Assembly: GCF_944324745.1 (NCBI RefSeq)
Contig: NZ_CALUXO010000028.1
Span: 1 to 45,265, forward strand
Direction of reading: 5' to 3'
Length of the DNA: 45,265 nt
DNA from: an uncultured Thomasclavelia sp.
Lineage (GTDB): Bacteria; Bacillota_I; Bacilli_A; Erysipelotrichales; Coprobacillaceae
Below are positions 25,760 to 34,473 of the stretch, piece by piece. The position numbers were made by a program, and so were the translations under genes. Every line of letters starts with the position of its first letter. The first letter of the stretch is position 1. The notes below the pieces were generated by a model. That model was not told the origin of the DNA. It did not search any database and saw nothing but the letters and a program-made list of their open reading frames with translations.

Positions 25760-26239
25760 TTATTTATGATACGTTTCATTTTTCATAATTTTAAAAGCGC
25801 GGTAAATCTGTTCCACTAAAATCAATCGCATCAGCTGATGAGGAAAAGTCATTTTAGAAAAACTCAGTCGAAAATTTGCCCGTTCGATAATTTCTTCACC
25901 ATGTCCTAAAGAACCACCAATGACAAAATCAATCGTACTTTTCCCAGAAATCATTGCCTGTTCCATTTTTTTCGATAACGATACCGAATCAATCTCTTCA
26001 CCAGCCACATCTAATAAAATCACATAATCATCCTGCTTAATTTTATCTAACAATTTACGCCCCTCTTTAGCTTTGATCATAACCTCTTGGGCTAAAGAAC
26101 AATTATTAGGAATACTTTCATCACTAACTTCATAAACTTCTACTTTGCAATAGGCCTGTAATCTTTTTAAATATTCTTTAATTCCGGTTACTAAATACTT
26201 CTCTTTTAGTTTACCCACACAAATAATTTTAATCTTCAC
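25760..26239 (-). CDS. rlmH: 23S rRNA pseudouridine-1915 N3-methyltransferase RlmH
   Basis: 159 residues from a GTG at 26239, which has GGAGG five bases upstream and gives the classic start KIKIICVGKLKEKY and the family length of 159. A longer ATG frame (26251) is less likely. SPOUT knot motifs: FVIGGSLGHGEEI and SKMTFPHQLMRLILVEQIYRAF. It methylates pseudouridine 1915 in helix 69. It overlaps the preceding MBL gene, a pairing (yycJ near rlmH) seen in other Firmicutes. Confidence 0.95.
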   Translation of the reverse strand: MKIKIICVGKLKEKYLVTGIKEYLKRLQAYCKVEVYEVSDESIPNNCSLAQEVMIKAKEGRKLLDKIKQDDYVILLDVAGEEIDSVSLSKKMEQAMISGKSTIDFVIGGSLGHGEEIIERANFRLSFSKMTFPHQLMRLILVEQIYRAFKIMKNETYHK

Positions 26240-26978
26240 GTTTTCCTCCACTGACGATATCGATTTGACTGGCTACTTTAATATTAGCAAAATCAACACC
26301 GTTTTCTTTAAATATTTGCAAATATGTTTCCAAGGCCTTTTCTTTCGTGTTCGCCTCTTCACTTAAATGAGCTAAAACAATTTCCTTCGTTTTATCCCCA
26401 ACCATTTCTGCCATCATATTGGCACTATAACGATTATCAAGATGGCCAGTATCACTTTGGATTCTTTGCTTTAAAAAATATGGTCGTTTAGTGGCCATCA
26501 ACATTTCAATATCATGATTACTTTCAATAATATAATAATCTAAATTATGAATATATTGACGATTTTTCTGAGAAACGTATCCTGTATCTGTCATATATAA
26601 TATTGCTTCACTTTTTCCCTTGATTACGAATGCTAATGGACTGGTTGCATCATGAGAAATACTTAATGGCAAAATATGATAATCACCTATTTCCACTTCC
26701 TGATAGGGAATTAAAACATGATCAGGAGCTATTTCTTTAATACAACCTTGACCACAAAAACAAATCCTTTTATCAAAAATACCGATATTTTTATTATGAT
26801 CATAATGATCATGAGTCAATAAAACATAATTAATATTATTTTGATCAAATCCTAAAGTCTTTAATTTATATATTAACTGTTTTCTTGTAATACCACAATC
26901 AATCAACAATCCTACTCCATGGTCATAAATAAAAGTACTGTTCCCTTTAGAACCACTTGCTAAAACATGAAATTCCAT
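26229..26978 (-). CDS. yycJ: MBL-fold hydrolase, YycJ/WalJ family
   Basis: 249 residues. Metallo-beta-lactamase motif THDHYDH (about 54-60), then ISHDA, MTDTGY and HLS. The start SGSKGNSTFIYDHGVGLLIDCG is typical of YycJ. Family members are linked to cell-wall and DNA-repair phenotypes as putative exonucleases; direct function is uncertain. Its 3' end overlaps rlmH. Confidence 0.9.
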   Translation of the reverse strand: MEFHVLASGSKGNSTFIYDHGVGLLIDCGITRKQLIYKLKTLGFDQNNINYVLLTHDHYDHNKNIGIFDKRICFCGQGCIKEIAPDHVLIPYQEVEIGDYHILPLSISHDATSPLAFVIKGKSEAILYMTDTGYVSQKNRQYIHNLDYYIIESNHDIEMLMATKRPYFLKQRIQSDTGHLDNRYSANMMAEMVGDKTKEIVLAHLSEEANTKEKALETYLQIFKENGVDFANIKVASQIDIVSGGKRED

Positions 26979-27098
26979 AAAACCCCCTAAAATTAATAAA
27001 TTTTACAAATCAAATTATAACGTTTTTTTAAATTTTATAAAAAATTATCATCACTTTCAATATTTGTGATAAAATAAAAGTTAAAAGGAGGGTTTGTT

Positions 27099-27683
27099 AT
27101 GCCTAGAATTATTACAATAGCCAGAGAATATGGCTCTGGAGGCCGATTAATTGCTCAAAAGGTTGCTAAAAAAACCGGTTTATTCTATTATGATAACGAA
27201 GTAATTGACTTAGCCGCTAAAGAAATGGGAATGGATGTTGATGCAATTCGACAAGTTGCAGAACAAAAATCTTCCAGCTTTATGTACACAATGTCTTCTT
27301 CAGCCTTTACTTTACCGTTAAATGATCAGGTTTTTGTTATGCAATCAAAAATTATTCGTCACTTAGCCAATCATGACTCTTGCATCATCGTCAACGGTTG
27401 TGCTGACTATATATTGGAAGATTATGATGACGTTTTGACGATCTTTATTCATGCACCATTAGAATCAAGAATCAGACGTGTTAAAGAAGATTATAAAGAA
27501 GAGCATAAAGATTACCGTAAATATGTAATTAAACGTGATAAAGGCCGTAGTAATTATTACAACTATTACACTACCAAAAAGTGGGGTCATTTGAAAAACT
27601 TTGACCTAACGATTAACAGTGATTTAGGCATTGACCGTGTAGCCCAATTCATTGCTGATATCTATTTACAAGATAAAAAATAA
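27099..27683 (+). CDS. Cytidylate-kinase-like protein
   Basis: 194 residues. P-loop REYGSGGRLIAQKVAKKTG (about 8-26) followed by FYYDNEVIDLAAKEMG, typical of the stand-alone cytidylate-kinase-like family of gut Firmicutes. Later RIRRVKEDYKEEHKDYRKYV resembles a lid. The real CMP kinase is longer and differs, so the substrate is uncertain. RBS AAGGAGGG. Single gene with its own terminator. Confidence 0.88.
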   Translation: MPRIITIAREYGSGGRLIAQKVAKKTGLFYYDNEVIDLAAKEMGMDVDAIRQVAEQKSSSFMYTMSSSAFTLPLNDQVFVMQSKIIRHLANHDSCIIVNGCADYILEDYDDVLTIFIHAPLESRIRRVKEDYKEEHKDYRKYVIKRDKGRSNYYNYYTTKKWGHLKNFDLTINSDLGIDRVAQFIADIYLQDKK

Positions 27684-27703
27684 CAATTTAATAATTTGCT
27701 TAT

Positions 27704-27766
27704 AAACTGCTGTTTTTCTTTTTCCATTGGAGCTAATGATTGCTTTACCAAAAACAGCAGTTTTTA
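27704..27766 (+). terminator. Long-loop terminator after the kinase-like gene
   Basis: AAACTGCTGTTTTT pairs perfectly with AAAAACAGCAGTTT across a 32-base loop, ending in T5. Confidence 0.8.
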
Positions 27767-27790
27767 TCTTTGATCTAATTAAAAGGTTAC

Positions 27791-27811
27791 AAAAAAAGAG
27801 GCCGAAGCCTC
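27791..27811 (-). terminator. Terminator of rpmE
   Basis: GAGGC pairs with GCCTC around CGAA (TTCG on the minus strand), then seven T. Confidence 0.9.
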
Positions 27812-27816
27812 AATGA

Positions 27817-28020
27817 TTATTTTAAACCATATTTCTTATTGAATTTTTCTACTCTACCATCAGCACTAGCAAATCTTTGTTTACCTGTGTAGAAAGGATG
27901 GCAATTAGAGCAAGTATCCACACGGATCTCATCTAATACAGATCCAGATTCAAATTCGTTTCCACATGAAGTACAAACGACTTTTACTTTTTTGTAATTT
28001 GGATGAATTCCTTTTTTCAT
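27817..28020 (-). CDS. rpmE: Ribosomal protein L31, zinc-binding form
   Basis: 67 residues. Start [10 protein letters not shown], two Cys pairs (CTSC and CSNC) for zinc, then [20 protein letters not shown], the L31 hallmark. The Cys-containing form can be replaced by a Cys-free paralogue under zinc starvation; none is seen here. It has a roughly 50-base leader between promoter and start. Confidence 0.97.
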   Translation of the reverse strand: MKKGIHPNYKKVKVVCTSCGNEFESGSVLDEIRVDTCSNCHPFYTGKQRFASADGRVEKFNKKYGLK

Positions 28021-28078
28021 TTTCTCTATCTCCTTCCGCCTTATAGTTCTTTTTGACTACAAAGTAAGTTGCCTAAGT

Positions 28079-28107
28079 ATCATAACATTAATATATTAAG
28101 ATTTCAA
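28079..28107 (-). promoter_or_regulatory. rpmE promoter
   Basis: Minus strand TTGAAA (28102-28107), 17 bases, TATGAT (28079-28084). Confidence 0.75.
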
Positions 28108-28116
28108 GCCCTTTTT

Positions 28117-29382
28117 CTAATCTTCTACTTGTCTTCTTGTAATTACAGCACCAAGTGATATTAACTTATGATCAATATTTTCATAACCTCGATCGATATG
28201 ATAAACATTTCCGATCTCAGTTACTCCATCAGCTAATAATGCTGCCACGATCAAAGCCGCTCCACAACGTAAATCAGTTGCATAAACACGATTACCATGT
28301 AATTTTGTTGGTCCATTAATATAACACATTGCTTCTTCTTGTTCAATTTTAGCCCCCATTGAATTTAATTGATAGCAATGTCCAAAACGTTCAGGATAAA
28401 TTGTTTCTACTACTTGTGACACTCCCTGACATTGCGTTAGCAACGCTGTTAATGGTTGTTGTAAATCAGTTGCAAATCCAGGATATACTTGAGTTCGAAT
28501 ATCCACCGGTTTTAAATGTTCGATTCCTCCATGAACAATAATACTATCACCGACAATATCCATTGATACCCCAATTTCTTTCAGCTTTGATGTTACTGCC
28601 TCTAAATGTTGTGGGATAACATTTTGAACGATAACTTTTTCACCAGCAGCTGCTGCAATAATTAAAAATGTCCCGGCTTCAATTCGATCTGGAATAATTT
28701 CATGATAGCAGCCATCTAACTTTTCAACCCCTTCAATTGTGATAGTATCAGTTCCAGCACCTCTAATTTTAGCTCCCATTTTTGTTAGTAAGTTTACAAC
28801 ATCAATGATTTCTGGTTCCTTAGCTGCATTTTCAATCGTCGTTTTACCTTCGGCTTTAACTGCCGCCAATAAAATATTGATTGTTGCTCCAACTGAAGCA
28901 AAATCCAAATAAATTTTATTTCCAATCAAACGATCAGCTTCAATAGTATATGTTCCATCAGCATATTCTACTGTAGCTCCTAAAGCTTCAAAACCTTTGA
29001 TATGTAAATCAATTGGTCTTGGTCCTAAAAAACAGCCACCTGGCATTTTCATCGTAACTTTTCGGCATTTTCCTAGCAATGCTCCCATTAGATAATATGA
29101 AGCTCTTAATTTATCAACAGCTTCACTTACTAATGGTTTATTTTCTAAATTCGATGGATCCACTACTAATTCTCCATCACCTTTAATTACTTCACAATTT
29201 AATTCTTTTAATAGTACCGCTAAAGCATCAACATCTGAGATGTTGGGTACTCCATATATAGTAACAGGACTATCCGCTAAGACAATCGCAGGGATTAATG
29301 CTACGGTCGCATTTTTCGCACCACTTACAACTACTGTTCCATTTAATTTATGTCCACCTTCGATAGCAATTACCTCACTCAA
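28117..29382 (-). CDS. murA: UDP-GlcNAc 1-carboxyvinyltransferase MurA
   Basis: 421 residues. First committed step of peptidoglycan synthesis: enolpyruvyl transfer from PEP to UDP-GlcNAc. N-terminal KLNGTVVVSGAKNATVALIP, active-site Cys117 in MPGGCFLGPRPIDLHIKG (so fosfomycin-sensitive type), and RAGAA-like DLRCGAALIVAALLADG near the end. Low-GC Firmicutes often carry two copies; this could be MurA or MurZ. Confidence 0.96.
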   Translation of the reverse strand: MSEVIAIEGGHKLNGTVVVSGAKNATVALIPAIVLADSPVTIYGVPNISDVDALAVLLKELNCEVIKGDGELVVDPSNLENKPLVSEAVDKLRASYYLMGALLGKCRKVTMKMPGGCFLGPRPIDLHIKGFEALGATVEYADGTYTIEADRLIGNKIYLDFASVGATINILLAAVKAEGKTTIENAAKEPEIIDVVNLLTKMGAKIRGAGTDTITIEGVEKLDGCYHEIIPDRIEAGTFLIIAAAAGEKVIVQNVIPQHLEAVTSKLKEIGVSMDIVGDSIIVHGGIEHLKPVDIRTQVYPGFATDLQQPLTALLTQCQGVSQVVETIYPERFGHCYQLNSMGAKIEQEEAMCYINGPTKLHGNRVYATDLRCGAALIVAALLADGVTEIGNVYHIDRGYENIDHKLISLGAVITRRQVED

Positions 29383-29496
29383 TTTTAGTCCTCCTTTTAT
29401 TTTTTTCTACGTTACTACTATATATTAAATTATGCTTAAAAACAACCAAAAATTAAAATTAAATTTTGCCAACTATTTATTCGACAAACTTTGGAT

Positions 29497-29525
29497 AAAA
29501 AAAGGATCTCAACTAATTGAGATCC
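29497..29525 (-). terminator. Terminator of fba
   Basis: GGATCTCAA pairs with TTGAGATCC around CTAA, then seven T on the minus strand. Confidence 0.9.
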
Positions 29526-29538
29526 AAAATAATCAATA

Positions 29539-30405
29539 TTATGCTTTACCAATGCATCCAAAGATTTCCATTTTTTCTTTAACACATTGTTGAATAGCTG
29601 CAGCACCTGGTGCTAATAATTTACGAGGGTCAAATCCTTTACCTTCTAAATCTTTACCAGCTTCAATGTATTTTCTAGTTGCTTCTTGGAAATATAATTG
29701 ACATTCAGTATTTACATTGATTTTAGAAACACCTAATTTGATTGCTTTTTTGATCATATCTTCAGGAATTCCTGTTCCACCATGTAATACTAATGGTAAT
29801 TTTCCAGTTTCTTGTTGGATTGCATCTAGTGCATCAAAATCTAATCCTTCCCAATTTTCTGGATATTTACCATGGATATTTCCAATACCAGCTGCTAAGA
29901 AATCAACTCCTAAATCAGCGATCATTTTACATTCTTTTGGATCAGCTACTTCACCTTTTCCAATTACACCGTCTTCTTCACCACCGATAGATCCTACTTC
30001 AGCTTCAACTGAAACACCTTTAGAATGGCATAATTCAACGATTTCTTTAGTTTTTTCAATGTTTTCTTCGATTCCATAATGAGAACCATCAAACATGATT
30101 GAAGAGAACCCAGCTTCTAAAGCAGCTTTAGCTCCTTCATAGCTACCGTGGTCTAAGTGTAAAGCTACAGGTACTGTAATTCCTAAAGAATCAACCATAG
30201 CTGATACCATAGCAGATACTGTTTTATATCCAGTCATATATTTAGCTGCACCTTCAGATACACCTAAGATAACTGGTGCTTTTAATTCTTCTGCAGTTAA
30301 AAGAATAGATTTTGTCCATTCAAGATTATTAATGTTAAATTGACCAACTGCATAATGTCCTTCTTTTGCTTTATTTAACATTTCTGTTGCTGAAACTAAT
30401 CCCAT
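29539..30405 (-). CDS. fba: Fructose-bisphosphate aldolase class II
   Basis: 288 residues from ATG 30405, preceded by AAGGAG; an upstream in-frame ATG (30474) lies in the leader. Zinc and catalytic motifs: VALHLDHGSYEGAKAALEAG, FDGSHYGIEENI, VEAEVGSIGGEEDG, LVLHGGTGIP and KINVNTECQLYF. Cleaves fructose-1,6-bisphosphate in glycolysis. It has a strong promoter almost 290 bases upstream, leaving a long, structured leader. Confidence 0.96.
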   Translation of the reverse strand: MGLVSATEMLNKAKEGHYAVGQFNINNLEWTKSILLTAEELKAPVILGVSEGAAKYMTGYKTVSAMVSAMVDSLGITVPVALHLDHGSYEGAKAALEAGFSSIMFDGSHYGIEENIEKTKEIVELCHSKGVSVEAEVGSIGGEEDGVIGKGEVADPKECKMIADLGVDFLAAGIGNIHGKYPENWEGLDFDALDAIQQETGKLPLVLHGGTGIPEDMIKKAIKLGVSKINVNTECQLYFQEATRKYIEAGKDLEGKGFDPRKLLAPGAAAIQQCVKEKMEIFGCIGKA

Positions 30406-30689
30406 AACAATTTCTCCTTTTCTTATTTCTGTTATAATAATACTATTATTTCCATTAAATTTCCATAGAAACAATTAGTTTTTTTAGCAAAGAAAAGAAA
30501 ATGCCGCCAAAAATTATTACCGATAACAAAAACTAATCATTCATAACGGATAGCAGTGGGAAACATGTCTTGGCATCAATAATAAACAGAGCATTTTCTT
30601 TTTATTTTTAGAAGAGAATAAAACTAAAACATAAATATGGAGAACAATTAGAATAGTTATCCCTTCTAATAGTCAAAGTATTCTTTGAC
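30406..30689 (-). ncRNA. Long structured 5' leader of fba, candidate cis-RNA
   Basis: From a start near 30689: a 7-bp hairpin at the very 5' end (GTCAAAG/CTTTGAC, 30672-30689), a second (ATTAGAA/TTCTAAT, 30647-30670), then a 12-bp long-range stem, AAAAGAAAATGC (minus strand, 30591-30602) with GCATTTTCTTTT (30493-30504), enclosing about 86 bases with an inner GCCAA/TTGGC helix. It matches no riboswitch class I know. RNA function is inference. Confidence 0.4.
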
Positions 30690-30695
30690 ATGATA

Positions 30696-30723
30696 ATTAT
30701 ATTATATTTTTTTATTATGTCAA
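30696..30723 (-). promoter_or_regulatory. fba promoter
   Basis: Minus strand TTGACA (30718-30723), 16 bases, TATAAT (30696-30701): full consensus. Confidence 0.8.
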
Positions 30724-30748
30724 TAATAAATTATTATTGTTTTCTTCA

Positions 30749-30774
30749 AAAAAGATTGTAGCCTTGCTACAATC
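30749..30774 (-). terminator. Terminator of the TrmH-family gene
   Basis: GATTGTAGC pairs with GCTACAATC around CTT, T-run after on the minus strand. It overlaps the stop. Confidence 0.85.
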
Positions 30775-31522
30775 AAAGCATTCCATTTAATACTGCCTGA
30801 TCTTTAAATTGATTCTTTGAAAAATGATATAACGTAATCCCTAAAGCCATCGATAAATTAAGTGAATCAATCTTATTGCTATGAGGGATAAAAACAGTTT
30901 GACCATAATTCAAATACTCATCTGGTAAGCCGCTACTTTCATTACCAAATACTAATGAATATTTAGTATCTGGAATTGCCACTTGATGAATATTTTTAGC
31001 TCCTTTTAACATCAATGGAAAAATTTGTCGATCAGGATATGTAGCTAGATAATCATCAAAACTATCAAAATAAGTAAAATTAATTCTAAAAATTGCTCCC
31101 ATTGAAGAACGAATTACTCTTGGTGAAAAAACATCAACACCTGGACGAATAATCACTAAATCATGATAATCAAATCCCATCATCGTTCGAATAATCGTTC
31201 CCATATTACCCATATCTCCTGGATTAACTAAAACAATATGATTTCCATCATTTAATTTAGAATCATATTTATTTAAAATAGCGATTGCAAAACAATTATT
31301 TTTTTTTGATAATTTATTAATCGTTTTATCACTTTCAACTACTTCAATTTGATGACGTTGGCATAGTTCTTGAATCAAAGATACGCCCTGATTAGTATAA
31401 GAGTTACTTTTTAAATAAACTCTAATAACTTGTTGCGGTTTATATTTTAGTAATTCGATTGTTTCAAAAACACCTAAAGTATAGGTGTAATCAAAATCTT
31501 TTTGATATGTTTTAATTTTCAT
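30773..31522 (-). CDS. TrmH/SpoU-family RNA 2'-O-methyltransferase
   Basis: 249 residues. SpoU motifs in order: NPGDMGNMGTIIRTMMGFDY (about 110-129), LVFGNESSGLP (about 190-200) and IDSLNLSMALGITLYHF (about 219-235), forming the AdoMet knot. The N-terminal third is a substrate-binding domain. Target rRNA or tRNA position unknown. It overlaps the small coiled-coil gene upstream by 11 bases. Confidence 0.92.
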   Translation of the reverse strand: MKIKTYQKDFDYTYTLGVFETIELLKYKPQQVIRVYLKSNSYTNQGVSLIQELCQRHQIEVVESDKTINKLSKKNNCFAIAILNKYDSKLNDGNHIVLVNPGDMGNMGTIIRTMMGFDYHDLVIIRPGVDVFSPRVIRSSMGAIFRINFTYFDSFDDYLATYPDRQIFPLMLKGAKNIHQVAIPDTKYSLVFGNESSGLPDEYLNYGQTVFIPHSNKIDSLNLSMALGITLYHFSKNQFKDQAVLNGML

Positions 31523-31784
31523 CCGATAATCCCTTCAATAATGCAATTTGCTTTTGCAGATCTTGTTGCAATGCTATAAAATGTTCTTTTTCAAATTTAG
31601 CTCCCTGATCAATCAAAGCTAATAAATCATCATAATTTTTATCAGCTAATTCTAATAATGAAATTTGAATTTCCAAATCCGCTTCATTATTAGCATCACG
31701 CACTGTTTGATTAAGTTGCTTATATTTATCTTTAAACTCTTGGTCTAAATCTACTTTTGCTTTCTTTTTACCGAACAATCCCAT
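31512..31784 (-). CDS. Unknown 90-residue coiled-coil protein
   Basis: From ATG 31784, which has GGAGG seven bases upstream. Starts MGLFGKKKAKVDLDQEF and is then almost all helix with heptad-like leucines, predicting a coiled coil. Acidic overall after a basic, amphipathic start that could touch a membrane. No family recognised. Coupled to the TrmH-family gene. Confidence 0.7.
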   Translation of the reverse strand: MGLFGKKKAKVDLDQEFKDKYKQLNQTVRDANNEADLEIQISLLELADKNYDDLLALIDQGAKFEKEHFIALQQDLQKQIALLKGLSDEN

Positions 31785-31889
31785 AAACAAACCTCCATTT
31801 CTTTTTTTCATTATAACCCGTTTAACTTTTTAATAAAAGTCCTATATTTTAAATCCATTTATTGTATAATAGCCTAAAGGAGAATAAAT

Positions 31890-32513
31890 ATGGAATTTAA
31901 AGAAATTGATCAAAACAATCTAATCTATATTTTCAATCAAAATCAGTTAAAAAAATCTGACTTTAAAAATTTGATTATTGTTAAAGATAAAAGTCAGGTT
32001 CCTTCAATTGATAATTGTGTAATCATGAATTATCAAGATGATTTTGAATCACTGCTTAATTTTAGTTTACCAACTAAAATGCGCAAAACTAAACAATTAC
32101 TTTCATTATCTGAATGTCAAGAAATTATGGCTAAAATCGATTATGGAGTATTATCTTTTAGTTATCAAGATCTACCATACAGTGTTGGATTAAACCACAT
32201 CATTTATGATGGTCGGATCTTTTTCCACTGTGCTAAAAGTGGCTTTAAATTAAACAGTATCAATCAACGGTCAACATTTTTAATTGTTGAAAATCTTGGA
32301 ATAAATCTTGAAGTTGGTACCCATAATCATAATTCAGTTGCTATCTATGGAACGATCCGCCAAGTAACTGATACAGCCACTAAAAAAGCTGCTTTGTTGC
32401 AAATAGTTGCTGATTTAGCACCAAAACACCCATATAATGATAAAATGCTTGAATTCACTAATATTTTAGAATTAGACGTCGATTATATCATCGGTAAAAG
32501 CCACATAAGATAA
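31890..32513 (+). CDS. NimA-like flavin-binding protein with N-terminal extension
   Basis: 207 residues. Residues from about 63 on match the pyridoxamine-oxidase-like NimA group: MRKTKQLLSLSECQEIMAKI, a strand pair, then FFHCAKSGFKLNSI, where FMN contacts lie. The first 60 residues are an unrecognised extension (MEFKEIDQNNLIYIF). Relatives reduce nitro-drugs or have unknown redox roles. RBS AAAGGAG; TATAAT upstream. Confidence 0.82.
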   Translation: MEFKEIDQNNLIYIFNQNQLKKSDFKNLIIVKDKSQVPSIDNCVIMNYQDDFESLLNFSLPTKMRKTKQLLSLSECQEIMAKIDYGVLSFSYQDLPYSVGLNHIIYDGRIFFHCAKSGFKLNSINQRSTFLIVENLGINLEVGTHNHNSVAIYGTIRQVTDTATKKAALLQIVADLAPKHPYNDKMLEFTNILELDVDYIIGKSHIR

Positions 32514-32536
32514 AAGTACGGAAATGCCGTACTTTT
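32512..32536. terminator. Bidirectional terminator
   Basis: AAAAGTACGG pairs with CCGTACTTTT around five bases, between the convergent NimA-like and phosphoesterase genes. Confidence 0.85.
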
Positions 32537-33590
32537 ATTTACTAATCAAATTCAACACAACTATCTCACTATGCTGAGCAGTTCGCATCGGAAATCCCCA
32601 GGCCCCCATTCCGGAAGTAACTACTGCATGAAAACTGCCATCACTTATCATTCCATAATTTAAATCATTAGCTCTAATCAATTCATACAAATATTGTAAA
32701 GGAAAAATTTGACCAGCATGACTATGGCCAGAAACTTGGAGATCTATTCCCTCCTTTTTACTTTCTTGATAATCTTGAGGCTGATGGTCCAACAAGATCA
32801 ACGGACGATTTAAATCTAAACCACTGGTCAACTTTTTAAGGGGCGTCCGTTTTTCATCAGAGTAATCTAAACGTCCTATTAAATAAATATCATCTAACAT
32901 TATTTGTTTATCAAATAATACCTGCACCCCAATTTTTTCCATCTTGTCAGCAATATCAAATTCTTCTAAAGGATTTCCACCCTGAAATCCAACTTCATGA
33001 TTCCCTTCAAGATAACAAACAAAATAATTACTTGCCAATCTTTCAAAAACCTTTAATGAATCATCAAACTGTTCCTGACTGGTATTTTCATCATAAATAT
33101 CACCTAATAAAATAATGGCATCAGGAACAATCTTACTAGCGTTAGTTTCAATCTTGGCTAAATCATTTTGATCAATTGCTGTACCTAAATGAATGTCCGA
33201 TACTACCATCAAAGTTTTATCAGTAAACTTCTTGTCAATTGTCACATCATAATATGTAACAATCGTTCGATCAACATTATATATTCCATAGCCACTTAAA
33301 ATAAAACTAATTACTAAAGCAATCACACTTAATTTATTGATTAACTCCTGGTGTTTTAATAACATTAATATGACTCGAATAATATCAACTACAATCAAAC
33401 AAATAACGGCATTAACCAAAATACCAAAGAACAATAAATTTATTTGACATAATGCTAGAGCAATAACAATAACTATCCCAGTAATTAGTTTAGCTGATTT
33501 TAATTTACCAACCAGAAACCAAAAATGCCATACAACATAGATTACTAATAATACTGTTGTTATTAACTCAAATAAAGTAAACCAGTTCAT
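32535..33590 (-). CDS. Membrane-anchored metallophosphoesterase, YkuE/YaeI type
   Basis: 351 residues. Four hydrophobic segments (about 5-25, 35-50, 53-77, 87-104), then a calcineurin-like domain: VVSDIHLGT (near 129), LLGDIYDE (near 160), YLEGNHEVG (near 194), LLDHQP (near 265) and SGHSHAGQIFP (near 281). The catalytic face is probably extracytoplasmic; relatives act on lipid or cell-envelope phosphates. Substrate unknown. Confidence 0.88.
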   Translation of the reverse strand: MNWFTLFELITTVLLVIYVVWHFWFLVGKLKSAKLITGIVIVIALALCQINLLFFGILVNAVICLIVVDIIRVILMLLKHQELINKLSVIALVISFILSGYGIYNVDRTIVTYYDVTIDKKFTDKTLMVVSDIHLGTAIDQNDLAKIETNASKIVPDAIILLGDIYDENTSQEQFDDSLKVFERLASNYFVCYLEGNHEVGFQGGNPLEEFDIADKMEKIGVQVLFDKQIMLDDIYLIGRLDYSDEKRTPLKKLTSGLDLNRPLILLDHQPQDYQESKKEGIDLQVSGHSHAGQIFPLQYLYELIRANDLNYGMISDGSFHAVVTSGMGAWGFPMRTAQHSEIVVLNLISK

Positions 33591-33666
33591 TCTATCATAC
33601 TCCTTTGAAAAATCATTATACCACAGAATAGAATTATGTTATAATCTTTTGCGAGGTGATATACAT

Positions 33667-34473
33667 ATGCATAAATTAGCATGCCCTAAATGCCATGAAC
33701 CAATTGAACAAATTGATAATTCTTATAAATGTATCAACAATCACTGTTATGATTTAGCTAAATCAAAATATTTAAATTTATTATTAAATCCTGATAAAGC
33801 TTCTAACAACCCAGGTGATAGTAAAGAAAGTCTAATTGCCCGAAAAGCTTTTTTGACTAAGGGTTACTATGATGTCATCTTAAATAGCGTCATTGATACA
33901 ATTAAACAATATCAAACTGTTGATGATTTAGAAATTTTAGATTTGGGTTGTGGTGAAGGATATTATACATATGGACTAAAGCAGGCATTTAAACAAGCCA
34001 ATGTTTATGGTCTTGATATTTCCAAGATTGCTGTTAACATGGCTACTAAATATACCAAAGACATTTACTGGTTAGTTGGTAATAGTAAAAATATACCAAT
34101 TTTAGATCATTCTTTAGATTTTGTCACAGCACTATTTACTGTTGTCAATCAAAATGAATTACAACGAGTGTTAAAACCAGGTGGTTATATTATTCATGTT
34201 ACAGCTAACAGCAATCATTTAATCGAAATTAAAGAATTGATCTATGATGAAATCAAGGTCAAAAGTGATAAATTTATTCGTCTAGGCTTTAATAAAGTTA
34301 GTTCATTTGATCTTGTCAAAAAGATTCACATCGACAATAGAGAAGATAGTTTAAATTTATTAAAAATGACACCACATTACTATCACATAAAAAAAGAACG
34401 CCGTAGCGTTTTAGATACTTTAAACACTTTAGACGTCACAATCGATGTTAAAATAACGGTATATCAGACATGA
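33667..34473 (+). CDS. rlmA: RlmA-type 23S rRNA (guanine-N1) methyltransferase
   Basis: 268 residues from ATG 33667, which has GAGGTG upstream (an ATG at 33649 lies before it). N-terminal zinc finger CPKC with CINNHCYD, then DLAKSKYLNLLL, typical of RlmA. AdoMet motif LDLGCGEGYYTYGL (about 100-113), later LDISKIAV and LKPGGYIIHVT. Relatives methylate G745 or G748, the latter giving tylosin resistance. Its 3' end overlaps the convergent DUF1294 gene by 26 bases. Confidence 0.9.
   Translation: MHKLACPKCHEPIEQIDNSYKCINNHCYDLAKSKYLNLLLNPDKASNNPGDSKESLIARKAFLTKGYYDVILNSVIDTIKQYQTVDDLEILDLGCGEGYYTYGLKQAFKQANVYGLDISKIAVNMATKYTKDIYWLVGNSKNIPILDHSLDFVTALFTVVNQNELQRVLKPGGYIIHVTANSNHLIEIKELIYDEIKVKSDKFIRLGFNKVSSFDLVKKIHIDNREDSLNLLKMTPHYYHIKKERRSVLDTLNTLDVTIDVKITVYQT
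34388..34410 (-). terminator. Probable terminator of the malic enzyme operon, inside rlmA
   Basis: Minus strand AACGC, TACG loop, GCGTT, then C and seven T. It lies within the coding end of the convergent rlmA gene. Confidence 0.55.

Noticed and set aside
30406-30474. Longer start for fba
   Set aside because: No RBS, and the extension is unlike aldolases; ATG 30405 has AAGGAG.
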